Shown here: piece by piece, positions 1 to 7,339 of the stretch
Layout of the letters: each line of letters opens with the position of its first letter
How positions within the stretch are numbered: position 1 is the first letter of the stretch
Assembly: GCA_020846335.1 (NCBI GenBank)
Contig: JADLED010000259.1
Location: 1 to 33,232, forward strand
DNA from: Bacteroidia bacterium
GTDB taxonomy: Bacteria > Bacteroidota > Bacteroidia > B-17B0 > Aurantibacillaceae
Length of the DNA stretch: 33,232 nucleotides
Reading direction: 5' to 3'
Made by a program: the position numbers and the translations under genes
Notes under the pieces: generated by a model
The model's database searches: none
The model's input: the letters and a program-made list of their open reading frames with translations, nothing else
Told to the model about the DNA's origin: nothing

Positions 1-1194
1 ATTGTCCCAACACAAAGGCGATTGTTTGTTGGCATCCAGATGACTGAGCATAACCGTGGCCACCAACCATGGACTGTGTTCCAGTTGTTTGGTGAGTTCA
101 ACCGGGTAATTAAGTTGAGGTGATAGTATTTTTGCCACCACAAAAGGCGGCACTGCCAACACACACTGTTTACAAAGCACCCGTGTAATGGTATTGTTGG
201 TAAAGTTTTTTACGAGTAACTCCACATTATCGTTCACAATACTTATCGATTCCACCAAGCAGGAGGTAGTTATGTGATTACTCAATTTCTTTTCGAACAG
301 TTTAACCAGATAGCCATTACCTTCAGGCCAGGTTAATATGCGCGAGGCATCGGTGTTTGCGGGCTCTGCGCGGTGCGATGCAAAATAATTGATGCCTGCC
401 CAGGCCGAAACTCTGGCGATGCCTCCGCCGTAATCATCGCGGCAACAATAATTGAGATACCATAACAGGTGCGGGGAAGTAAAGTTATTCTGTGCTAAAT
501 ACTTTTCGAATGTGATTTTATCTAAAAAGTCGAAGTCTTTGTCGGTGGATGCTAATGCGCATGGCATTTCGAAAAAATATTTTCCGTCGCTTCCTTTCTT
601 TTCTTTAAAAATCTTTATCCAATCAAAAAAAAGTTTCGTTTCCAATTTTTCTTCTTTACTCAGGCCGTATTCGGGTACCAAACCTTCCTGAAAAACACCT
701 CTGATATACAAGCGTTCTTCTGGGTCGAAACACAAATCGGTTTCATTAAAAACAGGTCTTCCTTTTTCATCAAAGCTTTTAATAATGCCCTGTTCATTTA
801 AAAAGGCCATTAATTCTTTGTTGGCAGGATTGGGCATGGTGAGGTAATGCGCACCATGCGGGTATTCACTCAGCGCATTTTTTCCTGAACCTGAATTTCC
901 CCCGGCCTTTTCGCCAAGTTCGTAAATGGTAAAATTGTGTATTCCCTTATTTTTTAAATTATAGCCTGCCGATAAGCCCGAAATGCCTGCTCCAACAATT
1001 ACCACCTCTTTATATATTGTTTCGCCGGTTTTAAATTGTTGCTTTGCATCACGCAGTTGATGGGCTCTGCCGCTGTTGTCGGGTTTAAAGCGGATGTTAA
1101 TTTCAGAAGCATTTTTTGCAGGGATACATTTTGTTAATGTAATTCCGGCCAATCCTGACAAGGTGTATCTTAAAAATTTTCTCCGCGACAGCAT
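1..1194 (-). CDS. Exported FAD-dependent amine oxidoreductase (partial, C-terminus beyond window)
   Basis: The frame is open from the ATG at 1194 to the window edge (398 codons), so the C-terminus is missing. The N-terminus carries a twin-arginine signal (SRRKFLR, residues 3-9) followed by a short hydrophobic stretch and a cysteine at residue 23 (LTKC), which could be a poor lipobox. Residues about 55-70 give the Rossmann FAD motif VVIVGAGISGLSAGYN, as in flavin amine oxidases and NAD(P)/FAD oxidoreductases. The Tat signal implies folding with FAD in the cytoplasm and export. The start lies 1 nt after the stop of the spermidine synthase homologue, so the two are almost certainly co-transcribed. 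Inference: it oxidises a polyamine or a polyamine-modified envelope component. The substrate cannot be read from the sequence. Confidence 0.85.
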   Translation of the reverse strand, partial: MLSRRKFLRYTLSGLAGITLTKCIPAKNASEINIRFKPDNSGRAHQLRDAKQQFKTGETIYKEVVIVGAGISGLSAGYNLKNKGIHNFTIYELGEKAGGNSGSGKNALSEYPHGAHYLTMPNPANKELMAFLNEQGIIKSFDEKGRPVFNETDLCFDPEERLYIRGVFQEGLVPEYGLSKEEKLETKLFFDWIKIFKEKKGSDGKYFFEMPCALASTDKDFDFLDKITFEKYLAQNNFTSPHLLWYLNYCCRDDYGGGIARVSAWAGINYFASHRAEPANTDASRILTWPEGNGYLVKLFEKKLSNHITTSCLVESISIVNDNVELLVKNFTNNTITRVLCKQCVLAVPPFVVAKILSPQLNYPVELTKQLEHSPWLVATVMLSHLDANKQSPLCWDN

Positions 1195-1195
1195 G

Positions 1196-2692
1196 TTAAT
1201 ATTCGCTCCATTCTTTTTCAAAATGTTCCACCAACACCTGATTATCCAAGCGCTGCACATCGGTGGTATTTTTTACCATGTCGGCCGGAAAGGAGCTCAT
1301 TTGGGTAAATTCGTTGCGCGTAAAATACCTGAGTTGAGAGGGCAATTGAGCGGTTGCATTGTTGCTGAGTTGGTTTTCTGAAAAAAGAAAAAAGCCCCAT
1401 TCGCCAAACGAAGGTACATAAACGTGATAAGGCAGGGTGTTGAAACCGGAAGCCTTTAAGGTATTGTTTACACACCAATAAGATAGCGGAGCTACCAAAG
1501 GTGAGGTGCTTTGCACAACGCCAACCGAGTTGGGATTCATTACTTTTTTAAGAAAATGATAAAACGCGGTGGTATATAATTTTCCAACCGAATAGCCCGA
1601 AGGGTCAGGAAAATCAACGATTACCAAATCATAGGTGTTTTTGGTTGACTTGAGCCATTCAAAGGCATCGGCGTTAATGATTTCCAATTTTGGATTTGTG
1701 AACGAGTTATGGTTGAGTTGAGTGAGTACATGGTTGGCAGAAAAGAGTTCGGTGAGTTTTTTATCCAAATCAACCAGGGTTATTTTTTCCACGCCGGGAT
1801 ATTTAAGTACTTCGCGGGCTGCCATGCCATCGCCACCACCTAAGATAAGCACCGACGAACTTTTTTTTGCAAAGGCTGTCATGGGGTGTACCAGTGCTTC
1901 GTGGTAGCGGTATTCGTCCTGCGAGCTAAATTGCAAATTGTTATTGAGGTAAAGCCGAATATCGGATTTTTTACGTGTTATCACAATGCGTTGGTAGGGC
2001 GAAGAAGTGGAGTAAATAATATTCTCGCCAAACATGTGGCTTTCCGAAAAGCTCATAATTTCGTTGGAATAAACAAAGCCCATTAACAACAATAATAGCA
2101 CAACAAAGCCCTGCACCACCAACAGCGCCTGCCTCCGGATTTCGGATTTAAAATAATAACTCAGGTAAATGGCTAAAGACACATTCATCATGCCGAATAA
2201 AACAGAGGTGCGAATGAGCCCCAAAAACGGAACCATGATAAGTGGAAAGAGCAGTGATGCCAACAAGGCGCCAATGTAATCGAAGGTAAACACTTTAGAA
2301 ACGAGGTCCTTAAACTCGATGCGGTTGTTTAAAATCCGCATGATGAGAGGTATTTCGAGCCCCACCAAAGTGCCGGTGAGTAATACAATAAAGTAGAGCA
2401 GAAAGCGGAAGGATTCAACATAATTAAAACACACAAACAAAATTATGGAACTGAAGCCGCCAATAAGGCCGGTGATGATTTCGATTTGAATAAATGTGGC
2501 CAGCAGATTTTTTTTAATGTATTTGGAAAGAAATGCGCCAATGCCCATTGAAAACAAATACACGCCAATAACGGTTGAAAATTGCGTTACGGAATCGCCC
2601 AGCAAATAACTGGAAAGGGTACCTGCCACCAATTCGTAAATAAGGCCACAGGTGGAGATGACAAAAATGGTAAAAAAAAGTAAGTATTGCAT
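1196..2692 (-). CDS. Membrane-anchored spermidine synthase-like aminopropyltransferase
   Basis: 498 residues. The N-terminal 210 residues are very hydrophobic with about seven predicted membrane spans (roughly 1-28, 36-58, 68-90, 97-120, 136-156, 160-180, 188-208). The C-terminal part is a polyamine aminopropyltransferase domain: YHEALVHP (263-270), the SAM-type nucleotide loop GGGDG (285-289), DLD (308-310), and the acidic catalytic motif DFPDP (360-364, more often DLPDP or DSSDP). The terminal PSFGEWGFFLFS (427-438) is typical of the long membrane-fused branch of this family. The usual reaction moves an aminopropyl group from decarboxylated SAM to an amine, releasing methylthioadenosine. 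The gene follows DUF350 with a 4-nt gap. Membrane anchoring suggests an acceptor at or in the membrane; free putrescine remains possible. Confidence 0.9.
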   Translation of the reverse strand: MQYLLFFTIFVISTCGLIYELVAGTLSSYLLGDSVTQFSTVIGVYLFSMGIGAFLSKYIKKNLLATFIQIEIITGLIGGFSSIILFVCFNYVESFRFLLYFIVLLTGTLVGLEIPLIMRILNNRIEFKDLVSKVFTFDYIGALLASLLFPLIMVPFLGLIRTSVLFGMMNVSLAIYLSYYFKSEIRRQALLVVQGFVVLLLLLMGFVYSNEIMSFSESHMFGENIIYSTSSPYQRIVITRKKSDIRLYLNNNLQFSSQDEYRYHEALVHPMTAFAKKSSSVLILGGGDGMAAREVLKYPGVEKITLVDLDKKLTELFSANHVLTQLNHNSFTNPKLEIINADAFEWLKSTKNTYDLVIVDFPDPSGYSVGKLYTTAFYHFLKKVMNPNSVGVVQSTSPLVAPLSYWCVNNTLKASGFNTLPYHVYVPSFGEWGFFLFSENQLSNNATAQLPSQLRYFTRNEFTQMSSFPADMVKNTTDVQRLDNQVLVEHFEKEWSEY

Positions 2693-2696
2693 TTAC

Positions 2697-2912
2697 CTAG
2701 TGAATGGCCGATGCAATGATGATGGCAATGGCCAAAATGTAGGCAGCACCCATAATTGCCACCGCCATGTTTTTATGTTGAATAATTTCTTTCCAAACAT
2801 TTTCGGGTGTAATTTTTTCGATGATGTAAAACGAAATTACCAGAATGATGATGCCTAAAACGGAATAAACCACTGAGGCAAGAATGGCTTTGAGTTGTAA
2901 TAAATCTGTCAT
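2697..2912 (-). CDS. DUF350 family small membrane protein
   Basis: 71 residues with two hydrophobic spans (about 11-30 and 48-70) separated by a short polar loop containing ITPENVWKEI and HKNMAVAIM. This matches the DUF350 (YjfL-like) pattern as I recall it: a TP-x-x-x-x-x-EI loop, a conserved N-x-A-x-A-I segment, and a second helix ending in IIIASAI. The molecular function of DUF350 is not established. ATG start at 2912; it ends 4 nt before the spermidine synthase homologue and starts 14 nt after the preceding small gene, so it sits inside the operon. DUF350 is a recurrent neighbour of DUF4178 and aminopropyltransferase genes in several phyla, from memory. Confidence 0.8.
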   Translation of the reverse strand: MTDLLQLKAILASVVYSVLGIIILVISFYIIEKITPENVWKEIIQHKNMAVAIMGAAYILAIAIIIASAIH

Positions 2913-2926
2913 AATTATTTGTTGTT

Positions 2927-3109
2927 TTATTTGTGATAAATGTGTGAATTAGCGCCACGACCCGATTGCGTGGGTTTAAAATGTTCGGTGCTGGTTCCTG
3001 TAAACACCCGGTTTTCCGTTACATCGTAATAAATTAATGCGCCTGCGGCAACACCGGTAATAATGAGCCAAGCCCATTGCGCTGCGAACATATTTTTTAA
3101 TTCATTCAT
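2927..3109 (-). CDS. Small single-span membrane protein, unrecognised
   Basis: 60 residues: a short cytoplasmic-type N-terminus (MNELKNMFAAQ), one membrane span (about 12-28, WAWLIITGVAAGALIYY), then a polar tail rich in Ser, Thr, Gly and His. No family was recognised. Support for it being real is positional: it fills the space between DUF4178 and DUF350 with gaps of 11 and 14 nt, is on the same strand, and has membrane-protein composition. In actinobacterial versions of this neighbourhood another short membrane protein family (DUF4247) occurs in a comparable slot, from memory; no similarity to it is claimed. Confidence 0.65.
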   Translation of the reverse strand: MNELKNMFAAQWAWLIITGVAAGALIYYDVTENRVFTGTSTEHFKPTQSGRGANSHIYHK

Positions 3110-3120
3110 AGTTGTAAGTT

Positions 3121-4401
3121 TTATAAACCCAATCGTTTGTTTTCAAAATTGGCTCCCAGCACCATCACTGCAATTGCAATGACTCCATAAATTAACATTA
3201 TTATCCAAAAATTCCAGGCGGTGGCTGTTTGGCCAATGACCGTGGCCGAAAAGGTTTTGGATCTGCCAATAGCGTTGCTGCCGTAAATTTCGGCTTCTAT
3301 ATGATATGTGCCCGGAGTAATGTTGCCAACGTATTCTGTTTTTTTACTGCTTCCTTCGGTCCAACTACCATCTGAATCAACACCTGCATATAATTCAATA
3401 CCGGTTACAAAACTTTTTTCTTCGCCGGTATCGTCGTTAATAATGGTAATGGCCGCCTCCATCCAATCGTTATAAACGTTTGCGTTGCATTCAAAGCGAA
3501 GTTCTATTGGGTTATTGCCTAATACTTTAAAAGATTCTGTTACCACTTTGGCAGTTTTAACCGAATCAGTAATTTCTGCTTTTATTGAGGGGTAATTGGT
3601 TTCTGTTTCCATTGATGGCGCCAAAATCAAGTGTGTGAGCAAGGCCAGGGCAAAAAACACCAATGCTAAACGTCCAAAGCGGCCGGGTTTAATGCCGAAA
3701 TAAAATGGCTGGTAATCGCCAATGCCGTCCATTTCCGGTAAATTCACCAGCTCTTCTTCAAAGGCGTTTCGCAGTTTGCTTTCTTTAAGATAGATGCCAT
3801 TAAAGTACTCGTTGCGCCCCTCATAATATTCGTTGGTAAAAACGTGTGGTGGATTTGTGTATTCGCGCGTTACACGTTTGGAAACATCCACAATGTCGTA
3901 ATAAAATTGCCCGACAAAAGCGGTGGCCTTGTGCTTGTAGCTGGCCAGCAGGTCATAACCCAGGGTGTCATCGTGTTTCAGGTAACTGTCTTTTGGGTCG
4001 TAATTTTTTGGTTTCTCGCAAATTGTAAACAAAGACCAATGGCCATAGGCCTGATTCAGGTAGGCAGGCTCTCCATTTTCGCTAATAAGAGTGTATTCTT
4101 CCCACTTTATTGTGTGACCGCCTAGTTGTTGTTTTCGGGCAAAACCAACCAGAGTGTATTTTATTCCAAAAAAAGTGCATTTGCTGTAAAGAGGCAGAAT
4201 GGGCTTAATGCCTTCGTTTTTATGTTTGGAAATTTTGTTCTGTAGTTTGTCGTTTTTAGAAAACACGCTGCTGCATTTTGGGCAGGCGTATATTTCAATC
4301 TTATCTTGAAAATACAGCGGGGTTTCGTGATTGCAACGCGAACACCTGAAGTTTTTGCCTTTTGGGCCATCCATTATATTTTCTTCCCACGAAGCAATCA
4401 T
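3121..4401 (-). CDS. Zinc-ribbon DUF4178 protein with two membrane spans and an ectodomain
   Basis: 426 residues. In order: a zinc ribbon with paired CxxC motifs (Cys20/23 and Cys40/43); a DUF4178 module (about 70-215) recognisable from KWEEYTLISENGEPAYL and the following GHWSLF; a membrane span (about 243-261); a segment of about 135 residues rich in alternating beta-strand pattern, with DSDGSWTEGSS and GNITPGTYHIEAEI, resembling a beta-sandwich; and a second span (about 399-419) with a short basic tail. This puts ribbon and DUF4178 in the cytoplasm and the sandwich outside. The ATG overlaps the speD stop by 1 nt (TAATG), suggesting translational coupling. An internal ATG at residue 10 is an alternative start. 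Function is unknown; a sensor or scaffold role is inference. Confidence 0.82.
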   Translation of the reverse strand: MIASWEENIMDGPKGKNFRCSRCNHETPLYFQDKIEIYACPKCSSVFSKNDKLQNKISKHKNEGIKPILPLYSKCTFFGIKYTLVGFARKQQLGGHTIKWEEYTLISENGEPAYLNQAYGHWSLFTICEKPKNYDPKDSYLKHDDTLGYDLLASYKHKATAFVGQFYYDIVDVSKRVTREYTNPPHVFTNEYYEGRNEYFNGIYLKESKLRNAFEEELVNLPEMDGIGDYQPFYFGIKPGRFGRLALVFFALALLTHLILAPSMETETNYPSIKAEITDSVKTAKVVTESFKVLGNNPIELRFECNANVYNDWMEAAITIINDDTGEEKSFVTGIELYAGVDSDGSWTEGSSKKTEYVGNITPGTYHIEAEIYGSNAIGRSKTFSATVIGQTATAWNFWIIMLIYGVIAIAVMVLGANFENKRLGL

Positions 4402-4757
4402 TAACGGATGTGTTCTTTTAATTCATAGTTAATTGATTCGAAATATGCGATTATGTTAGCTGAAATATTTTTGGTTACATCGTTATTGTATTTTTGGTAG
4501 TTCGATAAAAACACATCGCAGGTGCAATAGTTGTGCTCGGGCCAGGTGTGAATGGAAATGTGCGATTCGGTTAAACAATGTACAGCCGTGTAACCCGCAT
4601 CCCCATCAAATTTATGTGATACTTTACCCAGTTGCGAAAGTCCAAAATTGGAAATTTGTTCTTCTATAAAAAGCATCCAAGCCGCCTCATCTTTTAATTT
4701 AATGGCGTTTTCGGAATGTATTCCTAATAAAATATGCAAGCCGGGTTTGTAGTTCAT
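4401..4757 (-). CDS. speD: S-adenosylmethionine decarboxylase-type pyruvoyl enzyme
   Basis: 118 residues from the ATG at 4757, the normal size for the short prokaryotic class. A TTG 33 nt upstream would add 11 low-complexity residues and is less likely. The motif CLTESHISIHTWPE (61-74) contains the Glu64-Ser65 self-cleavage site that forms the pyruvoyl group, and His70 matches the processing histidine. By alignment from memory with the Thermotoga and Bacillus enzymes, the catalytic cysteine of the DVFTCG motif falls at Ser85 here (DVFLSN), while Cys78 and Cys80 lie just before it. Classical role: decarboxylates SAM to give the aminopropyl donor, which fits the aminopropyltransferase in the same operon. 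The altered motif leaves another amino-acid decarboxylase activity possible. It is the first confidently called gene of the operon. Confidence 0.88.
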   Translation of the reverse strand: MNYKPGLHILLGIHSENAIKLKDEAAWMLFIEEQISNFGLSQLGKVSHKFDGDAGYTAVHCLTESHISIHTWPEHNYCTCDVFLSNYQKYNNDVTKNISANIIAYFESINYELKEHIR

Positions 4758-5074
4758 AGTGCCGAATTTATTACTTTTTTTTTGCAACAAGGTATAAATC
4801 GCTTGAGAAAATCCGAAACAGAATCATTTTTAAAAAATGCACCTGCAATTAAACTCAGCAAGGAAAAACAAAAATAATACTCACAAATCCCTCCATAAAA
4901 ATTACTTTTTGGCATTTGGGGCAAAACTTTAATCATGGTCAGAAATATACCTAAGTACAAACGCAGATTAAGGAAGCTGGGTGCTTCTCTATCAGTATTC
5001 GGATACAATGCTAAATCAGGCAGTTTCACAACCATATTTTTTCTGAAAATAAATGATTTATTGCAATACTGCAA
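4754..5074 (-). CDS. Possible small protein overlapping speD start, unrecognised
   Basis: An open frame of up to 106 codons whose TGA overlaps the speD ATG in an ATGA arrangement, typical of coupled genes. A shorter start at Met14 is possible. The translation has two moderately hydrophobic stretches and a Lys/Cys-rich end (CCKKKVINSA). No family was recognised and codon choice looks less biased than in neighbouring genes. It may be chance, a decayed gene, or a real small membrane protein at the head of the polyamine operon. Confidence 0.2.
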   Translation of the reverse strand: MQYCNKSFIFRKNMVVKLPDLALYPNTDREAPSFLNLRLYLGIFLTMIKVLPQMPKSNFYGGICEYYFCFSLLSLIAGAFFKNDSVSDFLKRFIPCCKKKVINSAL

Positions 5075-5521
5075 ATGCTAATTCCAAAAAACACGGAATC
5101 AACGACTCTTTAAATACCTTCATTTAGGTTAACGTGAAGGCTTAGATTAAATCGCTGATGGCCGTAATAGTTATAATAAATCGTCAATCCACTTCTTATG
5201 GATACTATTCGCAATTTAACAGTGTCATGTTTTCTTTCGTGCTTATGTGACATTATCCAAAATAATTAGCCAAATCATTTAATAATCAGCAAAGCAAGGG
5301 CTAGCAAACCCTCTGATAAGAAGGTAAACAATTATTGACCTTATTTTCAAATGCAACTTTGAATCACTTCATTCATAAATTTGATGTCAAACAACCCATA
5401 TTCAAATTGCTAATACTTATAATTTTGGGCGATTGCACTGATGTTGGAACTATTTTTCAGGGTTTAGGTTAAAGACAATATAATCAGGCTTTGGAATAAT
5501 TAATTTGTTTATTTTTATTAA
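5075..5521. other. Divergent intergenic region, no gene seen
   Basis: AT-rich DNA between the leftward polyamine operon and the rightward VCBS-repeat gene. It must carry promoters for both. One TAnnTTTG-like box (TAATTTTG, 5420-5427) faces right but lies 95 nt from the ATG at 5522 with no clear -33 partner. A weak inverted repeat, CCTTCA at 5117-5122 with TGAAGG at 5135-5140, was seen. No RNA gene was recognised. Confidence 0.4.
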
Positions 5522-6877
5522 ATGAAAAACCTAATACTTTCTCTCTTTTTATTCGTGTCTTTCCAGGCTGTTTGTCAACCATGTTTTACCAGCAGTTCAC
5601 AGTTTTCAAGCGGAATTTATTCCGATCCCTTAGTGGTTTCAGATTTTAATGGTGATGGGAATGCGGATTTGATTATCGGCAATCACTTTGGCCCACAGGT
5701 GAGTTTACTATTTGGTAATGGCAATGGCGGCTTTAGTTCACCAACTGCATTTTCCACAGCAGGATCTACCCGTGGTTTGCTTGCAAAAGATTTAGACAAT
5801 GATGGTTTAAAAGATATTGTTGTTTGCGGTAGCTCTGCGAGTGTGGCCATTCTCAAAGGACTTTCCGGTGGAAGCTTTTCGGTCATGGGTCAGTACAACT
5901 GGGGCTCACAAATATCAGTAACAGGTAATGATTTTAACGGTGACGGATTTGCTGATTTGGCATTTTGTAATTCGAATGGAAGTTTTGGTGGAGTAACCGT
6001 TCTCAAATCGGCTGGTTCTGGTAGTTTTGGGGCACCTTCAGGATTTTCAGTAAGTGGCGGTCCCTATTCAATCATTTCTTCCGATTTTAATCAGGATGCC
6101 AAGCCGGATCTTGCAACCGCAAATGTTAACGCAAATAACGTTTCCTTTTTTCAGGGTAGCGGAACAGGTAGCTTCGTTTTTTTAGACAGTGTTCATGTAA
6201 CAACTCCGGTGGATATTCTGGCTGCCGACTTTAATGGCGATGGGCGAATGGACATTGCAGCCGCGAGCCTTGCAAAGACATTAGGCATTCACATATTTCA
6301 CAAAACGGCTGCGGGTAGCTTTTCACTGGCGGGCAACTTTCCTTTATTGGGTCAGCCAAATAAAATGGCTTCAGCCGATTTCGATAACGACGGTTTTCTG
6401 GATTTGGCAATTACACTATCTACATTTACCAATACGCTTAATTTGGTGGCGGTACTAAAGGGCAATGGCTCAGGTAGTTTTTTACCGGCGACTAACTTTT
6501 CAACTCACCCAATGCCCACGGGTTTGGCAACCGGCGAATTTAACAGCGATGGAAGGATTGACCTTGCCGTTACGCATTATACTTTAAATACAGCCTCACT
6601 CCTATTAAATTGTTCTATAACAGGTTTGTCGGATTTTAATTCGGAGTCATCCATTGAAATATGGCCAAATCCTGGCACAAAAGCATTTAACATTCGGACA
6701 GGGATTTCCGGTAATTACAATGTGCAAATAATAAACAGTATTGGTCAAGTTTTGTTTACTGGTCAAAGCAGCGACAGCCATTCCATTTCAATAGAAAACT
6801 TTCCCACCGGAATGTACACAGTTGTTTTGAGCACCTCTGATATTTTAATAAAACGTAAGGTTATTATCGAGCATTAG
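5522..6877 (+). CDS. Secreted VCBS/FG-GAP repeat protein with T9SS type A sorting domain
   Basis: 451 residues. Signal peptide at 1-19 (hydrophobic core, VCQ end). The body carries about seven repeats built around the calcium-binding loop DFNGDGxxD: DFNGDGNADL, DLDNDGLKDI, DFNGDGFADL, DFNQDAKPDL, DFNGDGRMDI, DFDNDGFLDL and EFNSDGRIDL, each preceded by the Gly/Ser-Phe strand typical of VCBS/FG-GAP beta-propellers, so a seven-bladed propeller is likely. Residues about 377-451 form the C-terminal sorting domain (IWPNPG near its start, then IINSIGQVL, FPTGMYTVVL and IKRKVIIEH) used by the type IX secretion system. Expected at the cell surface or released. The ligand is unknown; adhesion or glycan binding would be guesses. 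Confidence 0.9.
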   Translation: MKNLILSLFLFVSFQAVCQPCFTSSSQFSSGIYSDPLVVSDFNGDGNADLIIGNHFGPQVSLLFGNGNGGFSSPTAFSTAGSTRGLLAKDLDNDGLKDIVVCGSSASVAILKGLSGGSFSVMGQYNWGSQISVTGNDFNGDGFADLAFCNSNGSFGGVTVLKSAGSGSFGAPSGFSVSGGPYSIISSDFNQDAKPDLATANVNANNVSFFQGSGTGSFVFLDSVHVTTPVDILAADFNGDGRMDIAAASLAKTLGIHIFHKTAAGSFSLAGNFPLLGQPNKMASADFDNDGFLDLAITLSTFTNTLNLVAVLKGNGSGSFLPATNFSTHPMPTGLATGEFNSDGRIDLAVTHYTLNTASLLLNCSITGLSDFNSESSIEIWPNPGTKAFNIRTGISGNYNVQIINSIGQVLFTGQSSDSHSISIENFPTGMYTVVLSTSDILIKRKVIIEH

Positions 6878-6896
6878 ATCATAGCCTGTCGTCGAA

Positions 6897-7328
6897 TTAC
6901 GGATAATAAATCACCACTTTAAAACTGGCGGTGGCCGGAGCCGGTGGCGTTCCGTGGTCTTTGTAGGTATTCAATTTTATAATTCCCTTTTCGAAAGAGT
7001 ATTGCGTAAAAATGTCTGATACGGCGTAAGGCAGCGGCCACCAGTAGCCGTCCACAAGTATATAAACTTTTACTTCGCCTTTGGCCACCACGTTATCTGT
7101 AATCTCGGCCACATAGGCCAGGGCCTGCCAGTTTCTGCCCACCGCGCTCCAGTCTTTGGCCGCCACACTAAACACGGTGCTGCTAAATTGTTTGGCGTTA
7201 CCGGTTCCGCCGGGTGTGCCCGGGTCGCCTTTGGGGCCGGGCACCTGCTTGGTGCATGCCGTTGTTAGTAGTGCCAAAAAAGACAAAACAATCACGGTTT
7301 TTTTACCAAAAATTTTTATTACCTGCAT
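6897..7328 (-). CDS. Lipoprotein with short collagen-like motif (paralogue B)
   Basis: 143 residues from the ATG at 7328; a TTG at 7337 would add three residues. Type II signal peptide with lipobox LTTAC, followed at once by a Gly-Pro-rich stretch PGPKGDPGTPGG resembling three or four collagen triplets. The remaining part of about 100 residues is beta-rich (VKVYILVDGYWWPLPYAVSD, then IFTQYSFEKGIIKL) and closely parallels the upstream neighbour, showing tandem duplication. The start follows the neighbour's stop by 11 nt, so they form an operon. Function is unknown; anchoring in the outer membrane or periplasm follows from the lipobox. Confidence 0.8.
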   Translation of the reverse strand: MQVIKIFGKKTVIVLSFLALLTTACTKQVPGPKGDPGTPGGTGNAKQFSSTVFSVAAKDWSAVGRNWQALAYVAEITDNVVAKGEVKVYILVDGYWWPLPYAVSDIFTQYSFEKGIIKLNTYKDHGTPPAPATASFKVVIYYP

Positions 7329-7339
7329 CGTTTTCAATT

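Noticed and set aside
1076-1381. 101-codon plus-strand ORF
   Set aside because: Antisense across the junction of the FAD oxidoreductase and spermidine synthase genes, both with strong motifs.
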